Of a stretch of 64,000 nucleotides of DNA, positions 1 through 13,552 are shown piece by piece. The translations under genes were made by a program, and so were the position numbers. The first letter of the stretch is position 1, and every line of letters starts with the position of its first letter. Source of the stretch: Drosophila persimilis (taxonomy: Eukaryota > Arthropoda > Insecta > Diptera > Drosophilidae); NCBI RefSeq assembly GCF_003286085.1, contig NW_020825340.1:434001-498000 (forward strand), read 5' to 3'. The notes beneath the pieces are model-generated. The model made no database searches, was not told the DNA's origin, and saw only the letters and a list, made by a program, of their open reading frames with translations.

Positions 1-384
1 GTCCTTTCGGAACAGCTCTGACCCTGCTTTGCTCCCTTGGAGATTTTTAAACTGTCGCTGCGTTCTGGCTCTCCATTTTCCGGGCCTTTATTTTTCGTGC
101 GATGCGGTTTCGCCTGGCCAGGGATTTTCATTTTAATTTGCTAAATACATTGGACCCTTATAGCTGCATGTCCCCCTAGATGGATGGTGGTTCAACCTGG
201 AGTGGAGACGACTGGAGTGGAGTGGAATGCTTCCTCTTCTGGCTCGTACATTAAGGGGATTAGCGACGTTAAATGCTTTGATTTAGGATACGTGCGCCAG
301 CAGCGATATGCGATAATTAATTCCCAGGTCACCGTGCAGGATTGCATTCAGCGAAATGGTGCCGGGGAGTGGTGCAGATTGATG

Positions 385-422
385 CATATACATACATACA
401 TACATACATACATACATACATA
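385..422. repeat. (TACA)n microsatellite
   Basis: About nine perfect CATA/TACA units. It generates the shadow ORFs on both strands here. Confidence 0.95.
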
Positions 423-3235
423 AGCATGCCACCATACAAAAAGTAATAAGCTGAAAGCTTCCCCAGGATGACGATGACGTCGCTGATGATGCTATGAAGC
501 CGGAGTCATTTACAATGTGCTGCAAAAGAACCAGATGCAGATGTAGATGGTGATGGTGATGGAGATGAATACCGAGAAATGTGCAGCATTTCGGCCGAAA
601 TAAGTCAACCATTTCCCCCTAAGTCCACCTTGTGCCATTCTTGCACCAGTCTTTGCTCCACTCCCAGTCCCATTTTCGCATTCATTCGGCGTCATGTGCA
701 TTCTCGCATAGGCAAGAACATAAAACACAATGGCAATGCAGAAGGAGCCTCGGCAAATGAACATAAAATGCCACTTACTTGTCCAACAACCACGCCCCAG
801 AATAGTGGCTCCGTTGGTGGCTCTGGGGTGCTCCTGTCCCGGGAGAGGAGGGTGGCCTGAGTGGTGCATAACTTTTGCATTCTTTATGAGAGGAGAGGAG
901 AGGCCTGCTCTTCCCCTCGCTTCATTTGTGTCTGCTGCGAGTGTAAATTTGGGATTGGTATTCCGCGTATTTCTGGGCCTGGGCTTGGTGCTGGTCTTGG
1001 TCGTGGTCCTGGTCCTATGTACAGACAACGAGACAGCGGAAATTTAATGCCTGCAGCAACTTCATTTAACTTTTTAACCCGACTCAATTGTATCTGGTAG
1101 CCAAATCCCTCTTTTTCCAACAGGCCCACCCCCAAGCACCACATCGAAAACAAAATGGGTTAGGTGACAAAAAAAGGGGAAACTAGAAAAGAAAAGAAGG
1201 AAAAGGTTAACCAGAGGTGGAGAGCAACGCTTTGGGCAGGAAAAGAGAATATAAGCTTGGGGCACGTAAAAGATACAGAGAAACGAAGCTTTTGCGGCAG
1301 GGAAAAAGAAACGGAGTGAGGCCTGTGGCTGCTGCCACACAATCTGCCATATCACTGACAGTTTTATCGACTTAACAAAACTAACTGCCATTAGTTTCAC
1401 TTTGCTGCGAATGTTGCTGAAAAGCCACGACAGTTGCGCCCCCACTCCAGCTCCACGAGGAAAGCTCCGAGTCCGGGACTGAGCACGGGGGTCGGGCACT
1501 TGGGGATAGCAAGACAAAGGAAAAGTAAACACGGAAAAAATGGAACAGCAACAGCAGAATGGAGATAAGCAGAATGGAACACGGTACAGGGGACAAGGGA
1601 CAGGGGACATGGGGACATGGGGACCCGAAGAGGATGTGTACAGCCCGCCTGCTCATGGCAGACGTTGAAAAATCACTTTAGCATGACCCCGAAATGTCTA
1701 TTTCATTAATACAAATAAACCCGGAGAGGCAGGACGAAACCAAAGGCAAGAGGGCGGCAAGTCGTGGCGGGGAAATCGGTATCGAAGGAAATGGAAAATG
1801 CCCAATAGAGGCTACGACCAAAACAAATCGTTTGTGCCGGCTGCAGAGACATTTGGACAAATTAAAATGAACATGAAAAGCGGTGGCAGATAAAGAGCAA
1901 ATGGCCGGGGTCTTCTCTCTGGGCTACTCCCTTTACTATATACCACAGACCAGACCCGTCTGTCCGCTTTTTTTGTGGCACGTCTTTGCCTATTGGCACT
2001 AAAATTTGTCATTCGGTTTTGTCCTTCTTTTGGCACTCGATAAGATTCATTTTTCAAAAAGAGTCTATACACTTTTTAGGCACTTTGATAAAAGTGGCTA
2101 GAATTTTACCAAATTTGCATACTCCCAACATTCTTTAAATTATAATTGATTTTAATAAACAAACAACATAGATTCTTAATATATTGTGTATGCATTTGAT
2201 GAGCCCTTTTGCAACCCATAATAAACCACAATATCCCGACGGATTCTAGAGCATTCAATCTTCGTTGTTGTCAAACACACAGAATTTTCCCATTTTGGCT
2301 AGGGCTTTCTTGTATTTTTCTTCGTTTTTTGTTGTCTTTGCATTCTCGCTCTTGGCGCAGGTTATCCAAACTACTTGAGATTCCCGGCACATGGCCCCGG
2401 GGCCCTGCCCGCAAAATGGCTTAGATAAACAGCTGGGAAACATGGCGTCTCTAATCGGGCAAGTGCTTGAAATAATTTTGAGCAAATTCATTGTAAAAAC
2501 TTTTTCGATTGATGGCCGTCTCTCTCAGTTCCTGGCCCTGGCCCTGGATCTGGATCCGGATCTGGGCGAGGGGGAGAAGCTGTCATTGTTTGTTCGCCGC
2601 TTCATTTATATTTGTATTTCATTAAAATTATTGCCAGGGCGTGTCTCCCTCTCTCTACCATCCGATGTGTAACAGTGTGTGTGTTTTATCTGGCCCTTGT
2701 ATGGGAAACTAATTGATTGGCACACTTTTTTCCAGGGCTTGATCGATTGATTTAATTTATTGTAAAAAGCTGCTGAAATTGATGGAGTTGAAACAGGAAA
2801 GAGAAGAGAAGAGGTAGAACGATGGCCAAAGCGAGCCAGCACACAAAAAAAAACAGCATCAGGCATAATGCCATTAAGCCATGACGGAGCGGAAAGAACG
2901 GATGAGTGGTGGGGAGAGGAAGTGGACTGGCGGCCAGGAAAAGGACCCCTGGTAATGTCATCAAAGTGGCTCCGAGATGCATAAAGCGGGCAACAACGGC
3001 AAACACCCAAAATACTCAAAGACGGCGAAGGCTAAAAGCCAGGAGCAAACGAGAGACAGAAAGGCAGTATGGGGCGCCGAAACGTTAGATACTCTTTCAG
3101 AGTCGAAGGCAGGTTCCTTGCAAATTGGTAGCTATACAACTGAGGACCGAATTTGAGGTAAATTCCTATACGAAATATAGTACAAAAGTAGCAAACATTT
3201 ATATTTCCGCGAAAGAACTAGAACTATTCCACCTC

Positions 3236-3272
3236 ATAATACCTTGTATACTAGGAAGGGTATACAAATCGA
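3236..3272 (+). mobile_element. INE-1-like fragment
   Basis: TAATACCTTGTATACTAGGA AGGGTATACAAATCG shows the paired GTATAC/GGGTATAC head. Short, so only moderately sure. Confidence 0.4.
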
Positions 3273-3344
3273 TAAGATTCTAAAGTGGCTTATGGCGCGG
3301 TCTGCCGTAAGCGGAACAGCAGAAAGATGAGTATAGATGAGATG

Positions 3345-3365
3345 CTGATGATGATGATGATGATG
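3345..3365. repeat. (ATG)n microsatellite
   Basis: Seven ATG triplets in a row; encodes poly-Met or poly-Ser/Ile shadows. Confidence 0.9.
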
Positions 3366-5490
3366 GGGCTGCCGCAGTCGCTGCTCCTTCGTCTTCGTCT
3401 TTGCTTTGAGCCTGCAAGCTGCACACTCGCCTCTTTGTACAAGAGGTGTGCCCAGAAAGAGGACTCCGAGGGGTAAAGGACTTCCCTCTTGCACTTTTCA
3501 TTAATCAGAGAGAAAGGAAATGAGTTGGTTTCGACTGGCAGATGCTCTCCCCGGGTCACCTTCCGCTTATTTGCCAGCTTAGAAAAGTTCGACTCCACTC
3601 TTCGATTGCTGGAGTGTCCCTGCAGGAGCGTGGACTTGGTCCCCAGTTGTCGCGTGTCATTCATCAACTTTAGCCAAAAAGGAAAGACTGGGTCCTTGAT
3701 TATTAGCTCTGCTGTGCACTTGCATCTGACATCAAAGGGTTTTCCGTCAAAGGAAAAGCGGGGCACAGAGCTAGGCAAAGATGCTGACAGGGCTGACAAG
3801 TGCAATGGCAAAATAATTTACACAACTTTTGTCGACTCATGGAATCGGGAAAATGAAAAGCAAGTTAAAGTTGGAGTTGTTGGAGTTGGAGCAGAAGTTG
3901 GGGGCAAGTCAGGCGGAAGATGCTTTTCAATTTCCGTGACAAACGCACAAAATGTTTGGGGCAAATTCAATTTGGGGCACGCACATACTTACTATACGAG
4001 AAAGGGACGGTTCGGTTCCAAGACGAACCGAACCGAACCACGTAAAGGCACTAAACGCTGTCGAGCATTTAAATCCAACATTATTGAGTTTGCCAATGAA
4101 TATGTCAACGAAAATGCTGAGCACACGCAACGCCAGGACCAGACCAGACCAGACTAGGCTAAGGCCTGCTCCAGGAATCGGCAGGCGAAGACACATGTCC
4201 TGATGCTGGTCGGATGGCGGTGGCTGGCCTGTCCCTGGCAGACGACAATCAGCTAAATAGACGAGCCGAAATGTCGAACTTCCCCGAGTGACTGACTGAC
4301 GTGCTGAGCAAATGATGAGGAATGAATGCGAAATGGTAATCAGCATCCCAGCAATGGCAATGAAAATGGAATCGCAATGGAAAATGCAAATGGAAATGCG
4401 AACGATGAGAGATGGGTGATGGAGATGGAAGAAGGAAATGTGTGTATGTGTGTGTGTCTGACCCGCACGTTTTGATTCCGTTGATTCAGCGTCAAAGTCA
4501 ACCCTAAGCTCCCTGTCCTGTCCTTCCACTCACCCGAATAAAAGTCAACTCTTGTCTCTTCTCTCTTCTCAGTTGTTTAGAAGTTCGCAGAGGGTCAGAA
4601 GAGATGCACTCAATGCAGAGGCATTAATCAAACGTATCGAACGATGTGTCCATGTGTGAAATTCTGCAGGCCACTGATTACGGATAAAGCTGATGGAGCC
4701 GGGGTAGGAACCTCCACCAGTAGATGGCCAGCCACAGTGGACAGTGGTACTCCAAGTACGTGGCAGCCTGAGTTATGCAGTGAAAAATTGTTGAGAGCAA
4801 GACGAATGGCGGAACGGACTGAAGCAGGAGCAGAACCACGCGGAACGTGGTTAGCCAAACAGACATTCGGCGGGATAAGAAGTTGAAAAAAGAACCCCCT
4901 GAATACTTATATACGTACTCGTAGAAAGCAAAGATAAAGATAAAGCCAATGGCTATACGATGGGGCTTGTTTGGCCAAGCAAACATCACGTTGCTCCCCT
5001 CAAGCTCTTCTCCTCTTTGCCCATCTCCCCGCTCTACTTTGTGCGCATTTTCAATTTGTCAAACGCATCAGGAATGAGCGTGATTGAAGTGTGCTGCCAG
5101 GAAATGGAACATGCTCAGCGATTGTCTTTAAGCCGACTTCAAGCTCCTTATACTTCAGCTGCAGCTACGGCTCTGGCTCCGGCTCTGGCGCTATCCGGAA
5201 TTGCCATGATTAATCATACCAGAGACTCTGTCTGTGGGTCCCGGCATCCTTTTGCCACGTCTACAGCTTCTGCTTCGGCATCGAAGGGGGGGTGGGGTTG
5301 GGAAGATCTTGCTCTTCCATGTTGTTGCCAGTTTGTTTTACAGCCGGCAACATAATTACAACAACAATGCCCGAGACTGTTGTACGCATAATTGTGTGAC
5401 AACGGCAGACAGGCTGGCAAGCGGGTACTCGTACAAGGGTGCACAAAAGGGGCACAGTGGCAGGATGCAGCCAGGATACTCGCACACTCT

Positions 5491-5523
5491 TGTACACACA
5501 CCCACACACACACACACACACAC
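5491..5523. repeat. (CA)n microsatellite
   Basis: Interrupted CA repeat followed 60 bp later by a C-rich CCGCCGCCCCCCACCCCC stretch (5590-5620). Confidence 0.9.
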
Positions 5524-5793
5524 TGTAGCAAACTTTGCCTGGCGCCTTGGTTTTGATTTTGACACTTTTCAGGCAACGCCTCGGCAGACGCCGCCTCCGC
5601 CGCCGCCCCCCACCCCCACCACTGCCTCTGCCACTGACACTGCCACCTCCTGATTGCCCCGCAGTGCAAACACGGCTGTCATAAATGCATTTTATGATTT
5701 TAATGAGTTTTCTGTTTATGCTCGGGCCTCTGTCGAGGCCTCTACCGAGGCCTCTTATCTTCTGGGGACCTGTCAGGGGAGGAATTTCGCGTG

Positions 5794-5875
5794 ATTATAC
5801 CCGGTACTCGTAGTAGTTCAAGGGTATATTGTATTCATGAAAAGTGAATGTAACAGGCATAATGATCAGCACTAT
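5794..5875 (+). mobile_element. INE-1/DINE-1-like fragment
   Basis: Reads TTATACCCGGTACTCGTAG, a spacer, AAGGGTATATTGTATTCAT, then GAAAAGTGAATGTAACAGGCA and ATGATCAGCA. This is the familiar order of the INE-1/DINE-1 head (TATACCCGTTACTCGTAG, AGGGTATACTAGATTCG, TTGAAAAGTATGTAACAGGCA, TTGATCAG) with a deletion before GATCAGCA. It is non-autonomous and has no coding capacity. Confidence 0.7.
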
Positions 5876-6832
5876 AATAATTGCCGACAAAATTAAGAAA
5901 ACTTTGATTGCATATTCATTTTAATAGGGTAGATCCCGAGCAAAGGGTATCTAATGGGCCAAATTTCAACTAAATGGCCTCTGCTCTGCCGCATTTTGAA
6001 ATGTGTTTGCTGGCTGCTCACTTACCAAAACTGTTATGCTAATTAATGCTACTGATTTTCATATAGATTGGGCCGAAGACAAAATATATTTTCACTTTGA
6101 TGGCCATGGATGCAGAAGGAGACTCACAATAATCACAGGAAAGAGCGATACATCTTGGAGAAATATAGCCCGAGGTGCAGTTGTTTAATTTGTGAGTGGA
6201 AATATAGGTGAAATATTGTGTGGCCAAAATAATGGAGCCTTGATTGCACTACTCAGTGGCAATGAAGGTCAATAATTTATCTCAGAAATCGGACAAATAT
6301 CAAGATATTGTTTTATTTATGGTCAGCTATCTCCACTGACCCCTGACAACAGACCAATATATATGTGTATGTATATGCATGGCCCTCCCCCTGAATATAA
6401 TAACGAGGAGCATTAATCATAATGCAGCACAAGTGAAGATGGACACACACACACACACTAGCTGCATTCGGATGGTGGGGGCAAGTGTTATAAAAGTTTG
6501 TTGCATGATAAATGCAGAGGAAACCGCAGAATATCATGTGAATGATTGCACTCATAAATAATGACCAGCACGGACATGGCACTCATACACGGCTTGGACC
6601 GGGAATGACAGCCCAGCCGTCTGCTCGTACCTTTTCGCATAATTTATGCCAACATATTTTCCTATTTGTTATTTGCATTTAATTAAAAGCAAGTGCAAAT
6701 CCAACAAACAAGCGGAAAAGCGCAAAAAATTAACAAAAAGCCAGCTAGCTATCCAATGATTTTTAATTAGAAATCAAATAAATAAAGCGTTTAAATCAAT
6801 GCCCCGCACGTGTGTCACGCAGCCACAACAAC

Positions 6833-6882
6833 AGGAACTGCCACAGCAACAGAAGCAACAGCAACAGCAACAACAACTGCTT
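6833..6882. repeat. CAG/CAA (opa-like) triplet tract
   Basis: Alternating CAACAG/CAGCAA triplets. Could encode poly-Gln, but the Gln frame is short and has no coding context, so it is treated as non-coding. Confidence 0.8.
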
Positions 6883-7090
6883 TGTGGCAGACGGCCAAAC
6901 AAACAACAAATTCGACAGCAAACAAACATTATATTTTGCTGCTTTTTTTTCCATTTCGATTTTTGATTGCAGTCTGCCCTGGCAAACAATCCAACTCGCT
7001 CCCAACTCCGTTCTCCCATCAGCTGCCCGCATTTTCCGTGTAAAAAGAATTCCTAATACAAGAAGAGCACCGAAGCTCTGTGCTCGAAGC

Positions 7091-7150
7091 AACAGATACC
7101 CTTGCTGGTGCAATATACCATTCCTGATTATATCATCCGGATTCGATCCC
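7091..7150 (+). mobile_element. INE-1-like fragment (weak)
   Basis: AACAGATACCCTTGCTGGTG CAATATACCATTCC resembles the ATACCCTTGCAGGGTATA head with decay. Confidence 0.3.
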
Positions 7151-10100
7151 ACTTGGTACTGCAGTGTTTCTTCAGTTCGGTTGAATTGTGAATTATGAAT
7201 TAGACATTTCATGAATATTTAATATATGATATAAGTACATACATATTTATATTTGTACAACCTTTGGGCTCTAAATTTTATACACTGCCTTGCATGTATC
7301 TGGTCAAAATCAAACAACCTATTGCAATGGTATAGAACCGAATCGAATCAGTGCGAAAACCATCTGACCAAGCCCACCCAACGGCCTGCCATCTGGCAGT
7401 CTAGTTCGCATACCCTCGACCCATCGCTAGTTTTCCACATCCGTTATTTGCATACGAATCCGAGAGTTCGAATCCAAATCCAAATCCAAATCATGTCCGC
7501 CGGCCATCGCTCAAGTGTGGCAGCAGGGCAGGGAGGATAGGGTGTTTTCGCCATTTTTTATGCCACGCCAGACCTGGGGATATTCATACTTCTCTATCGC
7601 TACCTATTTCTATCGCTGGAATTTATTGCTTTTATTTGAGGCCATCGAAGATTACTTTTTTCGCTGCCACAAATCACAAACTGATTAAACTCCTTGACGG
7701 ATTTTTTGTTAAAGATTCAAAAATAACATAAAATAAAATAAAGCAAAGATCGATTTTAATAGCGATCGTTTGAAATATTTAACGTGTTGGCATTGCCAAA
7801 TAGCTTAAACTTGAATTCAAATTAAATCTTATGCATCTCTAGGCCACCAAATCAGTCTGAATTCCTGGCTTGCTTCTCAGATGCAGAATGCAGATTATCT
7901 TTTCCTACTGGCAGCTGCTTCTATTGTTGAGGGAGTTGTTTTGGCATATTTAATCGAATTAATCGGAGCTTAATCGCATCTGCCAATTATCCTGGCCATT
8001 CTAATTGTGATTTCATTATCGTGGGAGATGCTGGCTTTATCTGGTCGTTCTTTATGTTCTGTTCTATCTGTATATATTGCGGAGTGGTGCTGGTGCGATG
8101 TGTGGTTTGGAGTGGTTCGTTGTGGTCTGGAGTGGTCTGGTGTGGTGCGGTGTAGTGGGTGGGGTGTGGAGTGCTGCATTCGCACTCAAACTGGAAGCAA
8201 TAAAAACGCATAAATGCGATCAGGGGGCAACAGCAAATAATTGCCAATTTAATGCGCATTGTTCGTGTGCACACGGAGCAAGTTCTGCAGCCGTAACGGA
8301 GTCCGCAGTCCGGCTACGTGTCCGTATTCCGTATCTGTGTCCTCGTACTCGTACTCGTCCTCGTCCTCGTGCTCGTTCGTGTCCATAACCATGTCCATAT
8401 TCTCCTATCTGTGTTGGGGCTCTTTCCCGTAATTCAATTATGTTTGTCTTTGGTAAATCAGCAAAATAATTTCGCTTGTTTTGCAGCTAGTAGATGGCCA
8501 TTTCATTTGGATTGTGCAGTGTCTCTGCTTGTGTGCTTATGTATGTATGTACATATGTACGAGTATGTGCGTCAGTGTTTATGTTTGTGTGCGCGCACGA
8601 GTATCTGCTTGACTTTTCATTATGCAGGATGCGTCACGTGTGGAAAGTTTGTAATTACTTTTCCAGCCAGCCATTCAACACATTCATCTTGCACTTCTAA
8701 TTGCGAATAACATTTTAAATGCCGAAAGCAGCAGAAGCCAGGATACTGGCACAGTATAATCGAAATGTTGTTCATTGACGAAATGCCACAGAGAGAGAGA
8801 AAGAAAGACACGGCCAAAGATACAGATACAGCTACAGATACAGATGCAACCACTGATACAGATGCACACGACTGGGATATGGGATCTGGGACATGCTTCC
8901 ATTGTCGGCGAGGAATTCAATTGAAATTCAATTTAATTGAAATCAGCAAAATCGGAAATTCATTTGGGCGGCACAAATTAAACACATATGACAGTTGTAC
9001 AGTAAGAAATTGTGATTTCATTTCAGTAAAAGACTCTGCTTCTCCCCTGCTCTCCCGCTCTCCTGCTCACCCTCATCTATTTACAGTAAACACACGCTCT
9101 GATGGATGGGCGTGTGCGTGTCCAATTACGTTGACATCCTCGTTGTTGGTGCTGCCGCTGCAGCTCTTATTTGCATATGCACATTATTATTTTCGTTTCG
9201 CTTTCGTCTCACTTTATCTCAGTTTATTTATTTTGCTCGGGCACCGAGTCCTGCAACAATTTCCAGCCCTTTTTTCTGTTTCCTTCCTTTTTTTTTCTTT
9301 TTTTTCGTCACGAAAATAAATGGAAAAATCACTCGAAAAAAAAACTGCACTGCATCTCCCTTTATGTTTGGATATGGGTTCGGATTGTGACTCTGGATCT
9401 GATTCTGATTCCGATTCCGAATCTGCCGTTTCTGTTGCTGTTCCTGTGGAATCGCGTCGCTCAATGCGCTGATGCGTTTTAATTGGAATTTCCGCCTCCT
9501 CTCGGTTGTGTGAAAAATTAAAATAATTTCAGCACTGCCATCATGTGCCAGGGGAAAGCCTCTCCGTAGAGCCGCGCCTTAACCGCTGAGTCTGGTGGAT
9601 CGTTTGATGTGGTTCCAGCTATTTTCGAGTTTTGTCACGGACACTGTTTTTACTCAGCAAACCCGGCCGGCCCCAACTTTTTCACAAAAGTCCATCCCAC
9701 CACACTGACGGGTCGGGCCTAATGATGTTAAGTACACTTTTCGTGTATTAATTATTCAATTGTTGAAAAGCGAAAAAAACACGAGAAACGCAAGAGTCGC
9801 CTAAAGGTCATCTCTTAGCGAAAGCTTTAAGGTATTTTCCAGAATTTTTCATTCAATTACTATTTCTCCCATGCATTTTGTAAACTTTACTGTGTAAGTG
9901 TTTCAAGATCATATATCTGCACTGACATAGAAATATGGCAAATTATAGTAAACGTGTGCTACAGACCTATTTCCCATGTAGTCCCAATATACCGTTGTAC
10001 CAAGGCAGAAGGAAGCCACAGCAACAAAAGAAATGATATACATACATATACATACATATAAATGAAAAATGGGATTCCCAGAAATTCTGACAGCGGCGAC

Positions 10101-10442
10101 ATTGATGAAATACCCCAAAATTTAATTGACCATTTGATGTGGCACCCCTGGGCGGCAACGGGCACGGATAGAACTGCTCTTCCCCAACTCCTTATCCAGC
10201 TCCTGCGCCGCCCTTCGTGTTTGATGTGGGCTTAGAGCGTTGAAGGCGCCTCCTTGTCTCAATGTCCCACTGGGGGCGGCCTGTTAAATGGGTTTTTAAA
10301 TAAATTCCAGCCACTTTGTTTGTCTGTTTGCTCCTGCGGCCTCATGGCCCATGAACAGTGGCCAGAGTGCGAGCGGTAGACAGAGACCTGATGCCCTTTT
10401 TTAACGTCCCATAAACGTGCCCAACAGCAAATACTTTTTTAA

Positions 10443-10649
10443 ATGCTAAATAAACATTTTACGGCTGCAAAATACTTAAAAAAGCTTAAAACCGAAACCA
10501 AACGCAACGTGACGCCGACCATTTTCAGCGAGGACTATTTTTATACAGAATTACAACATAAAGTTTACTTTGAAAGAAGATATGATGGTAATGAAATCGC
10601 CTATCATTTGCCAGAGGAGAAATGCGAACCCCTTAAAAACTATCAATAA
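10443..10649 (+). CDS. Possible 68-aa small ORF in an AT-rich block
   Basis: ATG to TAA with normal amino-acid composition: basic N-terminal half (KYLKKLKTETKRN), then an aromatic/acidic half (FSEDYFYTELQHKVYFERRY). There is no low-complexity repeat, unlike most frames in this desert. AATAAA at 10645 overlaps the stop codon. No signal peptide or membrane helix and no recognised family. It may be chance. Confidence 0.2.
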   Translation: MLNKHFTAAKYLKKLKTETKRNVTPTIFSEDYFYTELQHKVYFERRYDGNEIAYHLPEEKCEPLKNYQ

Positions 10650-12037
10650 AATCAGTCATCATAAATGTTATTTGGATAGCTTTAGACACAAAATCCTCCA
10701 GCGGTTTTACCTATAATCCTAAAGATAAATAAGTTATAATAAAGATTATTAAAACTTCAATATTCAGCCAGGCCCGTTTTTTCACATTCACAAAAGTTTT
10801 CCGATTTACTTTTGAATACACATACATTGGGGCTCCCGTTTTCACATTCCGCAAGACTTATTCGTTTTCAAAACGAAAACATTTTCGTTGACGAAATAAA
10901 AAGTAAACGGCATTTTATACAACGAACCGAACCTTAATTGCATTAGGAAAAAAATAGATGACTTATTGATGCATTAACATAAACTTGACATCCATATCAT
11001 TGTAATTTAACATTTTCTTTCTTTATAAATAATTTTATTTGAACCCAACCTCAAATTTGGCTAGGAAAAAATTGGCCAGAGCAACAACAATTTTGGTTTG
11101 GTGCAAAAAGCAAAAATATGTGAAAACTGAACCACCTTAAAACGAAAACGAATCGTTTTGGCTGAAAACATAATCCGCAAAAGTAAATGAAAAGCGGAGC
11201 CAGCCTGATACTCCCATATTATTTATCTCCTGCAATAGATTTAATTCCATTCCCCTTGAATACAAGCGCTCGCATTAAGCCAACCTGGCCATGAATCCTT
11301 GCCCTAAACTTTGCAGTAGCCCAAAGTAAACTCTTTGAAATAAGGATACTTGTATAAATTTATCCTTGACTAGTCCTAATGAGGTATACCCAACATAAAT
11401 TTACTGCTAGAATCTTTAACCCGAACCGCCCCATTCTTAATTAGTCCGAAAGTGTGAAGGATACACCAATCTGGAAATTTCGGTCCGGCCCTTCTGGCAT
11501 GACAATGAAAATGGAGCGAATAAAAATGGTAGGGCAAGCGAGAGGACCATGTAAAGTGCTAACAAGGTAGCTTAATTTTTGACGCATTTCTGGCATTATT
11601 ATTATCACCCTGGAGCGCCAGTACGAGTAACACCAGGAAGGAACACAGCTGCTAACGCTTAATGCGATGGAATTTAATAAAACACGACAATTCGGCCTGG
11701 CTTGGCTTGCCCTGGGATCCCGTGGGGCTAGGGTTGGCAACGGAAAATTCCTGTTAAATTGTGGCCTGTTGGGCGATTAAGTTGCCAAATAAAGTGCAGC
11801 GAGCGCGACAAAGTACAGCCCCGGCAACAAAGGGGTTAAGGGTTATGGTTTAAGGAGGGTTTTTCGGCATTTAATATCAAAGGAATCCCGATCCCCAGCC
11901 ATCCCAGGCCATGTCTTGTTTGCGTTGTGATTTCTCTGCTCTGTCTCACCCTCTTCCTGATTTTTACTTTTAATGAATTCATTTTAAAAATTGTTGTTCT
12001 TCCCTCATTTTGATCCGTTTCCTTTTTCCCGCCTTTC

Positions 12038-12098
12038 ATTATACTCGCAACAGGCAGAGGGTATTGTGATTTTGACCAGATGTTTGCAACGCAGTGCA
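12038..12098 (+). mobile_element. INE-1/DINE-1-like fragment
   Basis: TTATACTCGCAACAGGCAGA is followed by GGGTATTGTGATTTTGACC, then AGATGTTTGCAACGCAGTG. This matches the paired TATAC...GGGTAT head and the TTTGTAACGCA-type body of fly INE-1-like repeats. Confidence 0.65.
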
Positions 12099-13510
12099 TA
12101 TTGATTATGGATCAACTCCGGGATCTGGAGTGCACATGTTTCTCTGTACACGTTTCATTAAACAATAAGAACGATACATAGAGAGAAAGCTTTAAAAATC
12201 AATAGATAGTGTGTGCCTTCATAGCTCGAACGAATCAGCTGTAATCCTCCTTAAATCGAAAAATATAATAGGCGGTAGTTGTAGAAAGAACCAATCGCCA
12301 AGGGTATCTGAAGCTTCGATGCCTTCCTTTTTTTATTTTCGCTTTTCATTTTATTTTAACTGCTTTTATACATTTTTTTGCAATGAGTTTCAGCCCCTCC
12401 CTTTGTGTGTCTCCCCTTTGGCAACGCGCTGAACATAATTGAAATCCATTTAATGAAAATGCGGCCGCAAAAAAAATACGAGTAGAAAAGAACGAAGGAA
12501 AAGTTTGCTCCCAGGGGGCGGCTGATAAGACTTGGTGCTGGACTGAAGGGAATATAATTAATGACATGCCAGCCAGGAACAAATGGGGAGGGGAGCTGCA
12601 CAAAAAGATTATCTATTGGGGGATTACGGTGTGTGTCCAGCAGCTACATCCGGATTGATTTCGCACAATGGCGAATGGCGATGTCGATGGCTTCAATGCT
12701 TATAGAGTATAATTATTGATAAATTAGGCCCGGCCTGTGACATGACAAATGGTGGATAGTCGTCCACTGATGTCTGTTGTTTGTGGTCGACGGGAGTCTC
12801 TTCTCCGAGTTCTGGCCCCACCCACACCCACACCCACTCCTGGTATTGATTTTCTTCCTTAGTTCGATGACTGCACCAAAGTAGCCAAGAGGCAATCGAA
12901 ATGCCATTAGAGAGATAAAGTTTAAAGCGCCGAAGGAGGGGGAGGAGGAGGCCAGACCCAAGTCATGTCGAGCATTGTCCAAATACGAAAAGTAGCAAAA
13001 AGTTATTTATTATATTTGCCAAAGTGCAAACACAAAGCCAATGGCTGGAGCCTGCTCCTCAGGCTCGGACACGGACAGGGACAGGGGCCCCACTTCCGTT
13101 ACGCACTCTTGGGCAGCCGTTATGGCTCCCTCTTGGCAGCCATTTTGTGTTCAATTTGAAACTTCCGTTCAATTTGGGGCACCGGTCGGCACTACCGCTC
13201 CCACACAATGTAAATGCAAACAACAATTGGAACTCCCATCGAAGTATCGAGGCTAATAGGGATCAATTGTGCCCGAGTTGTTGGTCTGCCTGATTGATCT
13301 TGGGTGGAGACACGATGCGTGCTCGTATGTGTGGTACTCAGAGTAAAATAAAATATTATAATTTGCTCATAAATGAAATCAATTTCAATATCATTTAAAT
13401 CGAGGCCCCAACAACTGCCAGTCATGCCAACCGGGACATGCCACCGACAGAGCACTCAAGGATATACAGATACAAGCTGAGTGGGGCAAGCAGCAGCAAC
13501 TAAGGGTACT

Positions 13511-13552
13511 AGAGTGGAGTGTGGAGAGTGGCGAGTGGAGAGTGGAGAGTGG
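13511..13552. repeat. GAGTGGAGAGTGG minisatellite
   Basis: Imperfect tandem units of GTGGAGA. Confidence 0.8.

Larger units (their letters stand above)
1..5793. other. Non-coding stretch
   Basis: No credible exon. Holds purine/pyrimidine-biased low complexity at 960-1020 and 1430-1625, an AT-rich patch at 2040-2200, microsatellites and one INE-1-like scrap. Two 170-220-codon frames at 3290-4157 overlap on opposite strands and lack coding character. GAGGCCTCT occurs as short repeats at 5725-5756. Confidence 0.7.
5876..10442. other. Non-coding stretch
   Basis: AT-rich at 5876-6330 and 7200-7260. GTGGTCTGGAGTG-type repeats occur at 8095-8175, (CTCGTA/CTCGTC) at 8335-8380, GATACAG repeats at 8815-8868, and T-runs at 9285-9306. 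No exon-like segment recognised. Confidence 0.7.

Noticed and set aside
3290..4157. Two overlapping long frames (173 aa minus, 222 aa plus)
   Set aside because: They shadow each other, contain microsatellite translations (poly-Ile/Ser from ATG repeats), and show no domain or splice context.
6796..7212. Poly-Gln / poly-Leu frames over the CAG/CAA tract
   Set aside because: The Gln-reading frame is short and lacks flanking coding sequence; the Leu frames are antisense shadows.
7463..7485. GAGTTCGAATCC resembling a tRNA B box
   Set aside because: It continues as an AATCC tandem; no A box, acceptor stem or T-run terminator. No tRNA was found anywhere in the window.
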